Part shown: positions 36,482 to 49,250 of the stretch, one piece after another
How positions within the stretch are numbered: position 1 is the first letter of the stretch
Layout: each line of letters opens with the position of its first letter
Origin: Welwitschia mirabilis
Lineage: Eukaryota; Gnetophyta; Gnetopsida; Welwitschiales
DNA: 64,000 nucleotides
Direction: 5' to 3'
Assembly: GCA_051453625.1 (NCBI GenBank)
Contig: JBOZIK010000001.1
Location: forward strand, 212,758,157 to 212,822,156
The notes under the pieces: model-generated
Seen by the model: only the letters and a program-made list of their open reading frames with translations
The model's database searches: none
Told to the model about the DNA's origin: nothing
Program-made: the position numbers and the translations under genes

Positions 36482-36751
36482 AAAGGCATAGGTTAAGAAT
36501 ACCATAGCTCATTAAATAATAGGTATAAATTAGTAAAAAAAATTTTCTAAGTCTAGAATTATGATTNNNNNNNNNNNNNNNNNNNNNNNNNNNNNNNNNN
36601 NNNNNNNNNNNNNNNNNNNNNNNNNNNNNNNNNNNNNNNNNNNNNNNNNNNNNNNNNNNNNNNNNNAAAGGCATAGGTTAAGAATACCATAGCTCATTAA
36701 ATAATAGGTACAAATTAGTGAAAATTTTTTTCTAAGTCTAGAATTATGATT
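36482..36751 (+). repeat. Gap-flanking duplication (85 bp, probable assembly artefact)
   Basis: 36482-36566 and 36667-36751 match at offset 185 around the 100-N gap 36567-36666. Confidence 0.9.
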
Positions 36752-38595
36752 TTTCTATTATGTAGTAAGCTTTAAAAAATTATTTGTGAAAATAGATTAG
36801 GACATAAATGTAGGATTAGTAAGCAATTAATTTATGTTTCTATAATTAATATTTAAGCTATTTAAAAACTTGATGCTTCTAGGTCATAGAAAATTAAATG
36901 TCTTTCTAAAACATCTTGAATCATTTAAAAATACAAAGTATTCTAAAAGTTATAGTCATTTTGGTATAGTGTAATAAGACTTTAATCTAAAAAACTTTAA
37001 TAGTTTTTAACATTAAATCATGATCTTAAAAATAATATTTTTGTAACTTCAAAATAGATTTAGGTTATGAGGATCATATTATGAGTCTAATTTATGAAAA
37101 AATATTATAATTTATTTTTAATTAGTAATTAATTATTAAGTTTTAATTATAATCTTTATAATTAATGTCTTAAATTATAGAAAAATTACTAGAAAAATTA
37201 TATAAATAATTCAATTATATAAGACAAGTTATTATTAAATCTCAAGTTATATTTCTTAGGAATAATGTTTTTCAAAGAAATACCTATTTTAACTTTTTAT
37301 ATAATCGTAGTTCAAATATACATGCTTATAAGGATTTTTACCATAGTAATTTGATTAACATGTTATTCTTTGATTTATTACTTATTCTATTAACTTATGA
37401 TATAGTCACATGAATCTTGGATAAAGGATTAGATCTTAATAATCATGCTTAAGCTATACTTCCTTATATTTATCTTCATTTCACATAAACCATGGATATT
37501 ACCATATGAGCATGGAAGAATGATTTCTAGGACTAGCATAGCTCTAGGTCTAAATTATTTTCCTTGAGTAGATTACTAAGATGTGGTTTGATAGATTTAA
37601 AATATTGTTATAGAAACAAGAAAAGAAAATCTTTTTGTTTAGATTTTCATTATTCTAATCTTAAATATAAAGATGTTTTAATATAATTGTTTTCTTTTTT
37701 GAATGATTTTTCTATAAAATGAATCTAATGATTATCAGAATTATTATAACTAGGTAAATAATTCACTAAATATCTATATTACTTAGAATTGTATGCATGC
37801 ATTTATATGGTTTACTTATCAAATAGAATTAAATAAAGATAATTGTAATAATGATCATCACCATATCTAGATTTCATTATTAAGGTGGGTTGCATTGCAT
37901 TTTCTTATAATACCATTCTAGAAGTGGATGTTATCATTAGTATTCTATCCTACTCATATATGAACTTATGTTGAGTTAATATTTTGAGCTCTTGGAATTA
38001 ATAAACCATGTTACATTAGTTAGAGATGTTTCAAAAAAGTAGGGATTATTTGTAAGCATGAATACACCTCACATACTATCTATCACATGTATGGGGGGTA
38101 TATGGAGGTGAAGTGTAGGCTTATGAATTTGAGCCTAGCAATAATTTTATAGTTTAAAACCTAAATTAGAATCAACTTACATCTAGAAGGTGGCTAAATA
38201 TTAAGTTAAAATGCTATTAATAAGATTTGAAACTTCCTATCATATTAGTTAAGTATTATCCTTAAACTTTTTCATGTATGTTTTATAACAAGTTTACATC
38301 TCTTAGCTATATACAAAATATTTCTCTATGTAATAAAATACTAGGAAGAAATAGAAGACATAATCTTATGACATCACTATTGTTTGTAAATCAAAATAAA
38401 TTAGAAGTTAATTATGAGTAAATGTATAGTAACAATATGATCTATTTTTTCTTAGAATATAAAAATAATAATAAAGGAATAAGTAAAATTTAATACTACA
38501 TTCTATAATATATATTAGTTAATAATATTAAAGAATAAAGAAAGGAAAGTAGAGGGGGAAGTGCTTAATTAGGATAGAAAAAGTTACGATATTAC

Positions 38596-39044
38596 AAATT
38601 CATATTAAAGCTCTAGGTTAACTTACATAATACTTATCATAAGTAGTTGTAAATTTTTATGAACAAAAATCGAATTATATCATTAGCAATATTTCTTTTT
38701 AATAATCATAAGATTAGTTGTAACCATAATTACCTTAATTCCTAGTGATTATAAAGTTATTTATATCCTTAATAATCTTAAATCTTGAGTAAAATCAATT
38801 GTATCCTTTGTAAAACTATATTTTAAGATAATCCTAACTCCTAAATAGGCATAAATTTAATTGTACCTCCTAACAATCATAAGTTTGATTATATATATAA
38901 TATTCTTATTATCCCAAATAATACCAACTCATACTCATGTTAACCTTAATAATTACAATTATTATGCTAATGATTATCCTAGAACCTTACTAATCCTACA
39001 AGTTAATTATATGTGGATATTTTCAAAGTATTCATAAGGCTGAA
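38596..39044 (+). promoter_or_regulatory. Decayed primer site and leader after family A LTR
   Basis: CATATTAAAGCTCTAGGTT (about 38601) is the strongly decayed primer site. The rest follows the leader of the full-length element (9044-9470) until 39044, where an F-type LTR starts. Confidence 0.6.
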
Positions 39045-40580
39045 TGTTGTGGTGCTAAATTGTATGTTTTTAATGAGGTATTTTAAGTACTTTTGTAGAA
39101 CAGGTTTAAGTGGATTTCTATAATTATTCAGAGTTAAGGCAAAAATCATGGAAATGCACAATCATTAGCATATTTGAAGATATTTTGGAAAAATTCTAAT
39201 ACATTACATTTTAAGGAGGAATTAAAGATCTGTAAAGCCAATTTGATTTAATTAAAGACTCTTTAAAATACTACCATCCACTTCATCATCCAAACAACCA
39301 CCTGGATGATACCATGTGTATGTTGATAAGAATGTTGACTAGACTAGAGATAAGGGCTAATTTAAAACCTATCTTAACATGTCATTATATCCACCATTAT
39401 CTATAGGACAATAAGGAGGATGCCTAAATTTAGTTAATACATCAAACTTCATCTAACTTGAACAATATTTCATTTACCTCCTATGCACTATTAGGGTTTC
39501 TGTTGCATGTGTTAGATTTTCTATTGTTAGAGTATTTTAATTGTAATAAATGCATGCTTTGCTCTTGACTCTAATTTATCTTCTTTAAAATCATCAAGTC
39601 TTATATAAGAGATCTAAGAGTAAGTGATTCATTCATTATTACTAGAAGAAGTATTTCTTGGTGTTGGGCTATGTTCCTTCATTAAGGTGTTGCTATTTTA
39701 TAATATGAGTGTTGGTTCACTTTTAATTAAAAATCTATTTTTCTTATATATTTTCTTATGTGAATCTCCCTTATGGTTTATATTAGTTATGATTTTGTGC
39801 TAGCTTCATAATTGATCTAGGTCATAAGGGAAACATTTATAACAGTTGAAATTATTACTTTAGGATTTGCATTGCATTGCATTTTACATTGCATAGCATA
39901 CTTATTACATGTTTTTCAGATTCTATTTGGCGTACTTGATATCTTAGGTTTGTTAGTATTAGTGATAGTTTCCTTAATCGATTTAGGTTGTGNNNNNNNN
40001 NNNNNNNNNNNNNNNNNNNNNNNNNNNNNNNNNNNNNNNNNNNNNNNNNNNNNNNNNNNNNNNNNNNNNNNNNNNNNNNNNNNNNNNNNNNNATTAGTTA
40101 TGATTTTGTGCTAGTTTCATAATTGATCTAGGTCATAAGGGCAACATTTATAATGGTTGAAATTATTACTTTAGGATTTGCATTGCATTGCATTTTACAT
40201 TGCGTAGCATAATCATTACATGGTTTTCATATTCTATTCAGCGTACTTGATATCTTAGGTTTGTTAGTATTAGTGATAGTTTCCTTAATTGATTTAGGTT
40301 ATGCAAGGACAATCTTTGTGATAGGAAGATTTTGTAGTTGAATAGATTTTCCATTTAGAATAGTTTTCATTTGCATTATATTAGTATGTTTACTTTGCAT
40401 TATTTCCTTCATTTAAATCATAAATAGAAAATATGAAATACTTTGCTTGAAATTAATTCTCTAGCTTCAAGCCTATTTCCTTCAATAGATTATGACATTT
40501 GAGTTGACTCTCATCTATATTAGTGTTTTATGTTTGTGCAAGTAATTGTGATTGACAGGACTTGTTTAAGGAGATAAATA
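39045..40580 (+). repeat. Family F LTR (end uncertain)
   Basis: A sharp break from the A leader at 39045 begins TGTTGTGGTGCTAAATTG, an LTR-like start. TTATATAAG (39601-39609) is a TATA candidate, followed by a leader. The right end is not clear: no convincing primer site was found, and an AATTGGTAG at about 40925 is only suggestive. 39782-39992 is repeated at 40093-40303 across a 100-N gap. A TTGCA pentamer run lies at 39866-39894. Confidence 0.45.
39782..40303 (+). repeat. Gap-flanking duplication (211 bp, probable assembly artefact)
   Basis: 39782-39992 and 40093-40303 match at offset 311, exactly bounding the 100-N gap 39993-40092. Confidence 0.9.
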
Positions 40581-41300
40581 ATTACTTAAATATGCACTGC
40601 AACATCTTTGTGTCATTATTGGAAAAGCTATAAGAAGTTCGAGGATTATTGTTACCAATATAATGATTTGAATTTTGATTCAAGTTATTTATTTATGATA
40701 GCCTTGCATTTTACTAAATATTTTGTAGTTTTTCTTTTCATAGTTTTCAAATTTTGTTTTAATTTTAAGGCCTTGTTCTCCTATCTATTATCTAGTTACA
40801 TAGCTAGACAATATCCTAGGGTTAGGGTTTTTATCTTTTTTTTAATATAGTTTTATTTTTATTTTCTATCATATAATAGAGTCAATATCATATCATCTAT
40901 CCTCTGAATAACACAAGAAGACAATTGGTAGTGTGTTTCTGTTTTCTATTTTTTGGTAAAATTATTTTTTGTTTTCTCTATTTTTTTTTTCCTATTTAAT
41001 GATTGTCTAGGATATCATCCAAAAGACAACTAAGATGACATTTACATAGATATTTTTTTGAGCATGCAAGAATGTGGTAAAATTTAGTGAAAAGCTAAAA
41101 TATCTAAAGGGATGAATCTTAATTAAGAAAAAAGTGGAAAAGGCATACTCAATGATAAATAAATTCAAGTATGCACATCCTAGGTACATAATTTCCAAAG
41201 ATTTAAAGAAATTTTTTCTACTTTTGTTATTATATAATCAAATTTTTTAAAGAGCAATTGTAAAAATAATATAATAGAAGAAAAATTATTTGATTCCCTT
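40581..41300. other. Unassigned DNA upstream of the acidic frame
   Basis: This is AT-rich with T-runs (about 40835-41000). If element F is real, it is the LTR tail and leader. No frame is recognised; the longest open stretches here are under 85 codons and look random. Confidence 0.35.
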
Positions 41301-43378
41301 CTTCATTAATAAGTAGTATCACTTAATACAATCACAATAAAACCCTGTAATTTAGATTCAAAAATTATAGTTGGAGATTTAATAGTAAGAAGGAGATGTG
41401 AAAAACAAAAATATTTTAAATTACCTCCTAATGATGATATGAAAATTAGAATCGAGAATTCTTCTTGTTCATCCTTCTCATCTTATTCTAAGAATAATGA
41501 TATTAGGACCATTGGAGAAATATTAGTTGAAAAAGAAGAAACATAAGAATTTCTATGAATAATGATAAAAACACTATTAGAGAACTATTCTGAAACAAGC
41601 ACTGAAAGGATGAGAAATAATGGAAATTATAAGAATAATGTAAACAGAATACTTAGGAAAATATTTGAAGAACAATGGTGGACAACTTCAAATGATGTTG
41701 AGACTAGGAATTAGGTTCCTTTCTTTTTTCAATTTTCTTATTTTTTGCATCCTTCTTTTGAAGCTTTAAATAAAAATGACAATGATGATTTGCAATATTT
41801 TAGGAATTCTACCTCATCTAGTAAGACATCCTACAATTATTTTAGTGAATCCCAACCATCTTCCATGGGTTATTATGAAGAATAATCATCTTCCATTCAT
41901 TATTATAAAAAGGAAGATCCATCTACCATAAATTTCTATGAAGAAAGAAATAACTTAGTGAAATAAATATTTGATGAAATGAAAAAGAGGTAAGAAAATA
42001 CTAATAAGAATATAGAATATCTGATTGAGATGCTTTAATAAAATTTATTATAAAATTAACTATTTCAAATATCTTTTACAATGCAACAAATCTATTCTAC
42101 TATATTTTATCTTTGGAATTATGAGGATAACATAGAAATAAGTAATAATAATTATTACTTTAACATATAAAATGAATATATGGATCAACCTACAACATTT
42201 AACTTATTAGAAGATGGACAACAAAAGGAAGAAAATGATGATTCAACTTCATTATCCAGTGATATGGATGAAGATAACTATTTATTAGATAATGATGTAC
42301 TAGATTATAACCTCATTTACTTTTTAGTAGAAACTAAAGATAAAATAAAGGAATTAATTCATGAAAAATCTAAAAATTCTTTAATCCATAATAAAGGTAA
42401 TGATCACATTTCTCCTTCCAATAAATCTAATGAATTAAAAAATTATTACATACAACAAATTGATGAGCAAGGTGAGGAAGAAGAAGATGATAATGATATT
42501 GAAATACTAGATCACATTTCTAGTTTTCACTTACTTTGTGATGAGGATGAAGGAGTCAAATCTTTAAAAGAAGTCTAGTATATGAGATTAAGGGATAATT
42601 TAGATAATTAAGTAAAATCAATGGAGAATTTATGTAATGAAGGAAGTCATCCTCCTTTGTCACCTAGATGATAGTCTTGTACAATGGTTAATGATAGTAT
42701 TTTAATAATAGATAATGAGGATTATAATTTATAATTAACTAAATTATTCAATAGATAGGAAGAAGAATTAACTCAAGAAATATTAGAAAATATTTCATTA
42801 CATAATAAAGACAATGAACACTTTTCTTTTCATGATTTTTTTAATGAATCAACCAACTTAGAGAATGATAATTATCCTTAATAAAATAATAATGAGTACA
42901 ATAAATAAGAAGAAGATATAGTAAATGATAGTAATAAATACAATGAAGAATAAGGAGATATTATCAAACATAATAATGAAGACATTAAATAAAGAATTCA
43001 ACCAAGTAATGATGAAGTTAATAATGAGAAGTAGAGGAATAAAGAAGAACCTATAGAAAATCAACCAAACTTAATGGGAAATAGAGATACCTTCTAATGA
43101 AATAAATTAACTTAAAGAGTCTACACATGTTTTTCCATCTCTTTCACTTGTACCTTTATGTGAAACCTTAAATGATATACTNNNNNNNNNNNNNNNNNNN
43201 NNNNNNNNNNNNNNNNNNNNNNNNNNNNNNNNNNNNNNNNNNNNNNNNNNNNNNNNNNNNNNNNNNNNNNNNNNNNNNNNNAGAAATTAAAGTAATACAT
43301 GAGATCATGAATGAAGCAAATAATGTTACGATGATGTATTTTCCCTTGTGGATTGTGCTTAAAAACATAAATTTTTAA
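41301..43378 (+). pseudogene. Long acidic, Asn/Ser-rich reading frame of unknown function, stop-riddled
   Basis: A single plus-strand frame (codons starting at multiples of 3) stays readable from about 41301 to the gap at 43182, 627 codons. It is broken only by TAA/TAG/TGA codons, with no frameshift that I can see. The longest uninterrupted part, 42180-42578, encodes 132 residues beginning MDQPTTFNLLEDGQQKEEND. Composition is very rich in Glu, Asp, Asn, Ser and Lys. An N-terminal section is different (VRRRCEKQKYFKLPPNDD; repeated S-S-x-YY motifs near 41870-41930). I recognise no domain. Position inside a probable LTR element (family F starts at 39045 and 43823) suggests an element-encoded protein, for example a gag-like or additional ORF, but this is inference. 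43282-43378 may hold its end (MNEANNVTMMYFPLWIVLKN). Confidence 0.5.
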
Positions 43379-43822
43379 TTTATGAATATCATCTAGAACT
43401 TATTAATTTTTCTAATTATACATGTACATTATCAATCTAAAATTATTATGGTTGTATCTTATGATGATACTTTTTATTATAACATTCAATATCTATTTTT
43501 GTGATATGATAAAATTTTTAATTAGTGGCCTAACCCACCAGTACGTGTCTTGATCATATTTCTTAATGAACATAATTGTAGGCATTTGATTTTATAGTTT
43601 GATTTCCAGAAGCCTATCATCGTTCAAACAACATACTAGATGATAGAATGGTAACATTATCTACTAAGGTAAAACATTTATTTTAATATATTTTGATATT
43701 TTATCCTACATAATAACATTTTTAAAGTTAATCTAGGTATTCCTAGTGGGTATTTATCTTAATTAATTTGGCTCATAATCATGGTTGTTCATAAGGGACT
43801 GACAAGGCTAAGTGAAAGGCTA
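43379..43822. other. Unassigned DNA between acidic frame and F-like LTR start
   Basis: No frame or motif was recognised. By position it could be the 3' untranslated part of element F, but I see no clear polypurine tract before 43823. Confidence 0.3.
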
Positions 43823-44640
43823 TGTTGCAATGTCAAATTGTATATTTCTTGATGAGGTAATTAGGAATAAAAGATTTTTTAAGTTCCTCTATGTATTTTA
43901 TTCATTCAATCCAATCATTTCTCATTGCACTTAGTTGACTTCACCAAGTTGTAGCATCTTCTATGACAAAAATTACCACATATTAGCTACATTAGTTGTT
44001 CTCTACATTTTTCATCCTAAAGTGGACTTTGATATGATATAATCATTCTAGAACCTATTTAAAAGATCCTAAAGTACTAGTGTACAAGTAAGTTTATGCC
44101 TTCTTTACATATTTTGCATGTCTTGATATTTCATAATACTTTATTTAGTATTTGAAGGTAACCTCTAGATATAGTATTGTTGTACTCATCTATCAGCTTT
44201 CTGTCCTATTTGTTATTCAAATGATTAAGAAGTGTTCTTCTATAAATACTAAACCTTTTTATTTTGCACTTGGAGAAACTATTAAACTTAAGATTAGGCT
44301 TCTTTGATTAGTTGTTTACATAGTCATCCCTTGAAAGTTCTAAGAATAGAATCTAGTTCATCATTTTTAATTTTCTATGAAGCCTCAACATTTACATAAT
44401 TAGTCTTCCATCATTATTATACTTCTTTAATTTACTTATACAAATAATTGATGTGATAATTTATATAATCTTCCATTATTCACTAATGTATGCATTTTTT
44501 AAGGGTAATATTAATTTTATGATGACCTATATTCCATCTTTTAAAGTATAAATAATTTCTTATAATAACATTTTTCAGGAGTTAAAACTACCTAACCATT
44601 TTATATTTTGGCACATAGTTAATATAATAATTATCTTTTA
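43823..44640 (+). repeat. F-like LTR start (tentative)
   Basis: TGTTGCAATGTCAAATTG with GATGAGGTA downstream resembles the first 40 bases of the F LTR at 39045. Similarity beyond that is not visible. A TATA-like TATAAATA lies at 44241-44248, about 420 bases in. It is tentative because only the terminus matches. A short (TA)n run follows at 44639-44655. Confidence 0.3.
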
Positions 44641-44959
44641 TATATATATATATAGTTAATTAAGTAGATTAAAGTTTATAAAATACTTATCTCAGTCTTG
44701 AGTCTATTATTTGTGGTTTCTACTTTAGTTGTAAACCTAATTATGTCATTATTGTAATAGTAGTATGATAGTTACTTTAACATTTAATTAGTCATTTATT
44801 CTTATAAATTACTTATGTTTACTTTGCATCTCTTCTTTCTCATCTCTAACTATTATATTATCAATATGGAATTCTATTATAATTTTGGTAAGATGTTTAG
44901 CCTTTTTAGTACTTAAGTTATCACCACATCATTTTCCAACTACTTCAAGATTTCATCTT

Positions 44960-46400
44960 AGTACAGTGATGCCTAATTATAATTATACTCAAGTCTTTAT
45001 ATTTTTTAACTATTTAGATTAGTATGACATTACTCCAAAATAAGTTCAGAATACCATGTTAAAAGCATATTGTATCATTATATTTTTGGTTAACTATTTG
45101 ATCTCTATAATTGCTTAAGTTAGAAGAGAATTATTTTGAGGTGTCAGGTCAATAGTGCGATGACAATTATAATTCTAATTAACTTTTTAACATCAATAAC
45201 TATTTAGATTTGTATGAAATTTTTTTTGAGGTGACATGTCTCTAGTTTGATATTTCCTTATAATTTTAGTTCTTGTTAAACCTTTATAACTGCTTAGATT
45301 AGTATAACATCATTTTTGAAGTGTTATGTTAATAGTGTAAAACCTCCTTATGATCCTAGTTGACTATTAAAGTTTCATAATTTCTTATATTACCATGACA
45401 TCATTTTTGATCTATCATGTTAACAGTGTCATGTCACCATATTTGTTTGGTTGATTAACAAGCTTTCGTGATTTCTTATGTTAGTATGACATTATTTTCA
45501 AGTGCCATGTTAGTAGTGTGATGTTTCCTTATGATTTTTATTGATTGTTAGGCCTCTATAATAGTTCATGTCATTATTTCTTTACTGTATGATCATTTTT
45601 AACTACCTGATCAGTAGTATATCATTCCCTTATGTTATTGGTTCATGCTCTAATTTTGAAAGATACTCAAGTTACTATTACTTTTCTATTTGATCATTTT
45701 GGACTGCATGATTGATAGTGTGATGTTTTATTATGTTATTAATTCATTCTTTAGTTTTATAAACTACTTAGATTATAACTTCTTCAATATGTGACTAGTT
45801 TAGGATACTTGATTAGTAATGTGATGTATCCTTATTTTATTTGTTTATCGTTTGGATTCATAAACTACTTAGATTATCATTATCTTATGGTGTAATTATG
45901 TTGGACTTCCTGATTAGTAGTGTAATGCTCCCTTATGCTATTTAGTGATCCTTTTTCTTTGTTAACTATGAATGTTAGAACTATATCATCTCAGGATCTC
46001 TAAGACCTATGTAATTAATAGTGTGATTCCCTTTTTTTGCTATTGAATAATCCTTTTTCTTTGTCAACTATGAATGTTATAATTGTATCATCTTAAGATC
46101 TCTAAAACCTATCTAATCAATATTGTAAGGTTCTCTTTTGTTATTGAGTAATCCTTTTACTTTATCAACTGTAGATGTTACCACTATATCCTTCCATAAT
46201 TACTAAGACATTTTTACTTATCCGCGTAGTGCTTCTTTATGCTATTGGCTAATTATTTTGCTTTCTTAACTACTAATGTTAACATTGTATTATTCCAAGA
46301 CACTAAGGCTTGCCTAGTCATTAGTGTGATAATCCTTTATGTTACTAGCTTTTCTTTGGAATTATGGTAATACTAGATGATTTACTTTACTATTATCTTT
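44960..46400. repeat. Fossil tandem array, period 90 then 101 bp, about 13-15 units
   Basis: A TAGTGTGATG..CCTTATG phrase followed by a TTTATAACTACTTAGATTAGTATGAC-like phrase recurs in register. Anchor AGTG-like positions are 45154, 45244, 45334, 45425, 45515 (spacing 90-91), then 45616, 45717, 45818, 45919, 46020, 46122 (spacing 101-102), about 46228 and 46323. Less certain units precede at about 45069 and 44965. Units are perhaps 60-75 percent alike, so the array is old. No coding frame exists. The mixed spacing shows two subfamilies amplified in adjacent blocks. Confidence 0.85.
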
Positions 46401-49250
46401 ACTTGTCCACTTCTGTATTTCTCTCCTAGTTATATATTTAGTCCTATCAAATTGAAGTCTATTATCACATTACTGTTGCTTCTAATGTCATGTTAATAAG
46501 TACAAAAGATTCTTAGTTTTCCCTATAGATAGGGTAATTAGTTTATTTTATCACGTTTTTTTACTTTTCATCATGATTTTTAGAGTTAAGCCTCTTTTGT
46601 TTTTTTGTTTTTGTGTTTTAAAGTTTACCTTTTTTATTTTATATTCTTTTACACATTTGATCCCTATTCTTTCACTATCTTGTTTGCTACAACTTCTCAT
46701 CTTTTTCCACTTCTTCTTTCTAAGGTAGTTCTTAGAGTATTTAAGGGTGTGCCTTCCAAGTATTTTCTTAGCATGTGATGGTTAAATTACAACCTTTAAT
46801 TTGCTAATGAGAAGGGTAATAACATATTAACTAAACCTAAGTTTAGATAAATGCTTAGTTTTAATATTTTTGATCTCCTTTCCCTCTCTTCCTATTTTAA
46901 CCTTCAATGATTAAAGTTATTTTGGATTTTTGACTCTATATACACCTTGCATGATTATGATAGCCATACCTCTTGGCATCCTTAATATGGTTTGATATTA
47001 ATAACTCCCTAGGCTATAAAGGATACTTTTTTCCTTTTATATAGCCTCTTAAAACTTGTGTAATTTTTAACTTATTAATTACAGGCATTTAATTTCTTAT
47101 GTACTTTAGCAACCTACTCATATGTAGTCATTCATCCTGACACTAGGCAGCCCCCATCCCTCTTAGATGTGCTAATCTCTAAGCACTCTATTCGTGCATA
47201 CTAATCATAACATTCATAGTACTTTTCTCCTTTGAGTGGAGGTCATTAATTGAGCTTATGCCTATGGTAACGGAAAGGTGGTATGGTTATGTCTCTTGAG
47301 TTCAGCCTATGAAACCAAGTAAAAGTAGTCACTAGCACATGATATGGATTACACTCTGATGTCACCACCAAGTCTAGATTTAGACATGGGAGGAAGGAAA
47401 AGCCTCAAGTAATTAGCTCAGCATAAAGATAGGGAAAGACATATCTACTAAAAAGATACCAGCACTAGCATATGTATGGTATTAGAAATAATGTAGCATG
47501 TACTAATGCCTACCTATCATACTATAATAGCTAAATCCTTATCCATGCATCATACATAGGCTATTGGTGCATTTAGTGGTATAGAGTATGTTTCTAACCA
47601 TGTCCTTGTAGTCTTCCAGGGTATGTTGACACTAGAACTATCACTATAGTAGGATTGGTGCATATACAAAAAATAACTATCACTAGGTCCTTCCACTACA
47701 GTAAGAACTCTGTAACCAAAAACTAGAGTGGGAGCTAACATAGGTACATAAAATAACTTTGGATATTTTTTCCAATAGTATCTTCATTGTTAAGGTCATC
47801 ATGATATTCTTATAAATGTCATTTGAGTTTTCTACTATGCTACCTTAGACTTCTCATTATAGGTAGGGATTTCTTCATTTCCATTCTTCTTACTTTCTAA
47901 ATATTCCATTTACCTTATATTTATGATTCATAATCAATAGATCACTTTTTATCAGAGTCATAGCATTTATTATAAAGTAATTTTTCAATGTCTAAGATAA
48001 AGTAAAATTTAAATTTTTAGTATTTAACTTGTGAGAGTATCCTTCTTTCTCTATACTTGCTCTATGTGGTGGTGATAACTTCATGAACATTAAACAAGTT
48101 GATCTTTCCTTTCATATCATTATTTTTTAAGAATATTTTCTAGGATTGATCCTTGTAGGTTAGATATTTCTTCTAATAATGAGAGTGGCCTTCATTATTC
48201 TTTGGAGAATGGGTATTTTTTTATTAGGTTATTAGTTCTCTTAACCTTTAAAATATTTTACCATTGCTTACTTATTATGGTTTTTTCCCCTCCTTTTGTA
48301 AATTTGCATATGAAAATGCAATGAATAATCCTCTTCTAAAACTTCAAATTCTAAGATAAATGATAAGGCTCTTCCATTGTGGACTCTTACTCTTGTTGTC
48401 AATTTCCACAATCAAGAGTAAGGGGAAGGACTATTCTTACTAGTTTTCCCTTGAAGATCTAAGAGTCAAGTTAAGATGAGTATTTTTTTTAACTTTTATT
48501 ATTCCTTAGTTGATGTTATTTCTAAAGATATAGTGAAATTCGACTTTGCATTTTATTATAGAAGCCCTCTTGACTTTTTTCTCCCATTTCTCTTTAAGAT
48601 AAGGGGGAGCTAAGCTTGGATAATATAAAAGTATTTATTCTAGGGCCAAAGTAAGTGGTCTTACTAGATTTCTTTATTTATCTACGTTATTGATTCCTTC
48701 ATTATTTCAGATTGAAGAGGATCATCCTAGTGGAATGATTAATAGTGCTCCATTTGTGCAATCCACTAATTTTTTGCTATCTTATCCTTGGGTTTTAAAA
48801 ATATTTGCATGATCATTAAAGTAGAGTCTTTTGTTCTTTTTATTGCTTCTCATCCTCCTACAACATTCATAAGGCTAGATTTTTTACCTTTTTTAAATAT
48901 AAATAGGACTTTTATTTTAATGATTGCAAATTTAATTTTCAATATCTAGGCTCAATTAGCTCAAATTAATAAAACTAAAGAGTTAAAAAGTCTTATTATT
49001 CAATAAGCTACTAAGAGCTCCTATCATAAAAACTCTTTTATTCCTCATGAGCACCAAGGATGGAGCTTTGAAAAAGACTTCTAGATTGATTAATATAGAG
49101 GATTTTTAGTTTATCATTCCACGGATTCATCATGGAACCCTATACACTGAAGTTTTGAGCTTACTATTAATGAGATATAGGTAACATAAAATGTTCTAGT
49201 TGGAATATTCATAGTTTTACATTTAAGTGCTAGAGGTATGCAAAACTAAA
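46401..49250. other. Unassigned DNA, no gene recognised
   Basis: No frame over about 65 codons is open. Positions 47130-47760 are noticeably less AT-rich and contain ordinary-looking mixed sequence (for example GATGTCACCACCAAGTC at about 47360) of a kind seen in LTRs, but I could not find a partner copy. A purine run AAGATAAGGGGGAGC at 48597-48611 could be a polypurine tract, with no LTR start directly after it. Confidence 0.4.

Larger units (their letters stand above)
34531..38595 (+). repeat. Family A LTR, further copy
   Basis: It begins TGTCATACCTTACATTTG, follows the other A LTRs to an end at GATATTACA, and is followed by a decayed primer site. Minus two gap duplications (330 and 185 bases) it is about 3.55 kb. 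It has a well-kept promoter candidate, TATATATAAAA, at 35388-35398. It lies downstream of a copia gag relic, exactly as the copy at 3422 does. Confidence 0.85.

Noticed and set aside
41301-43181. An endogenous pararetrovirus gene
   Set aside because: Acidic composition alone is not enough; no movement-protein, coat zinc-finger or RT motif of that family is visible, and the flanks look like LTR starts.
44960-46400. CRISPR array
   Set aside because: Units are 90-101 bases, diverged along their full length, with no short exact repeat and unique spacer pattern; the context is a plant genome.
47550-47741. Minus-strand 63-codon frame as a gene
   Set aside because: It ends in ordinary low-information sequence, has no recognisable motif, and no continuation across possible introns could be seen.
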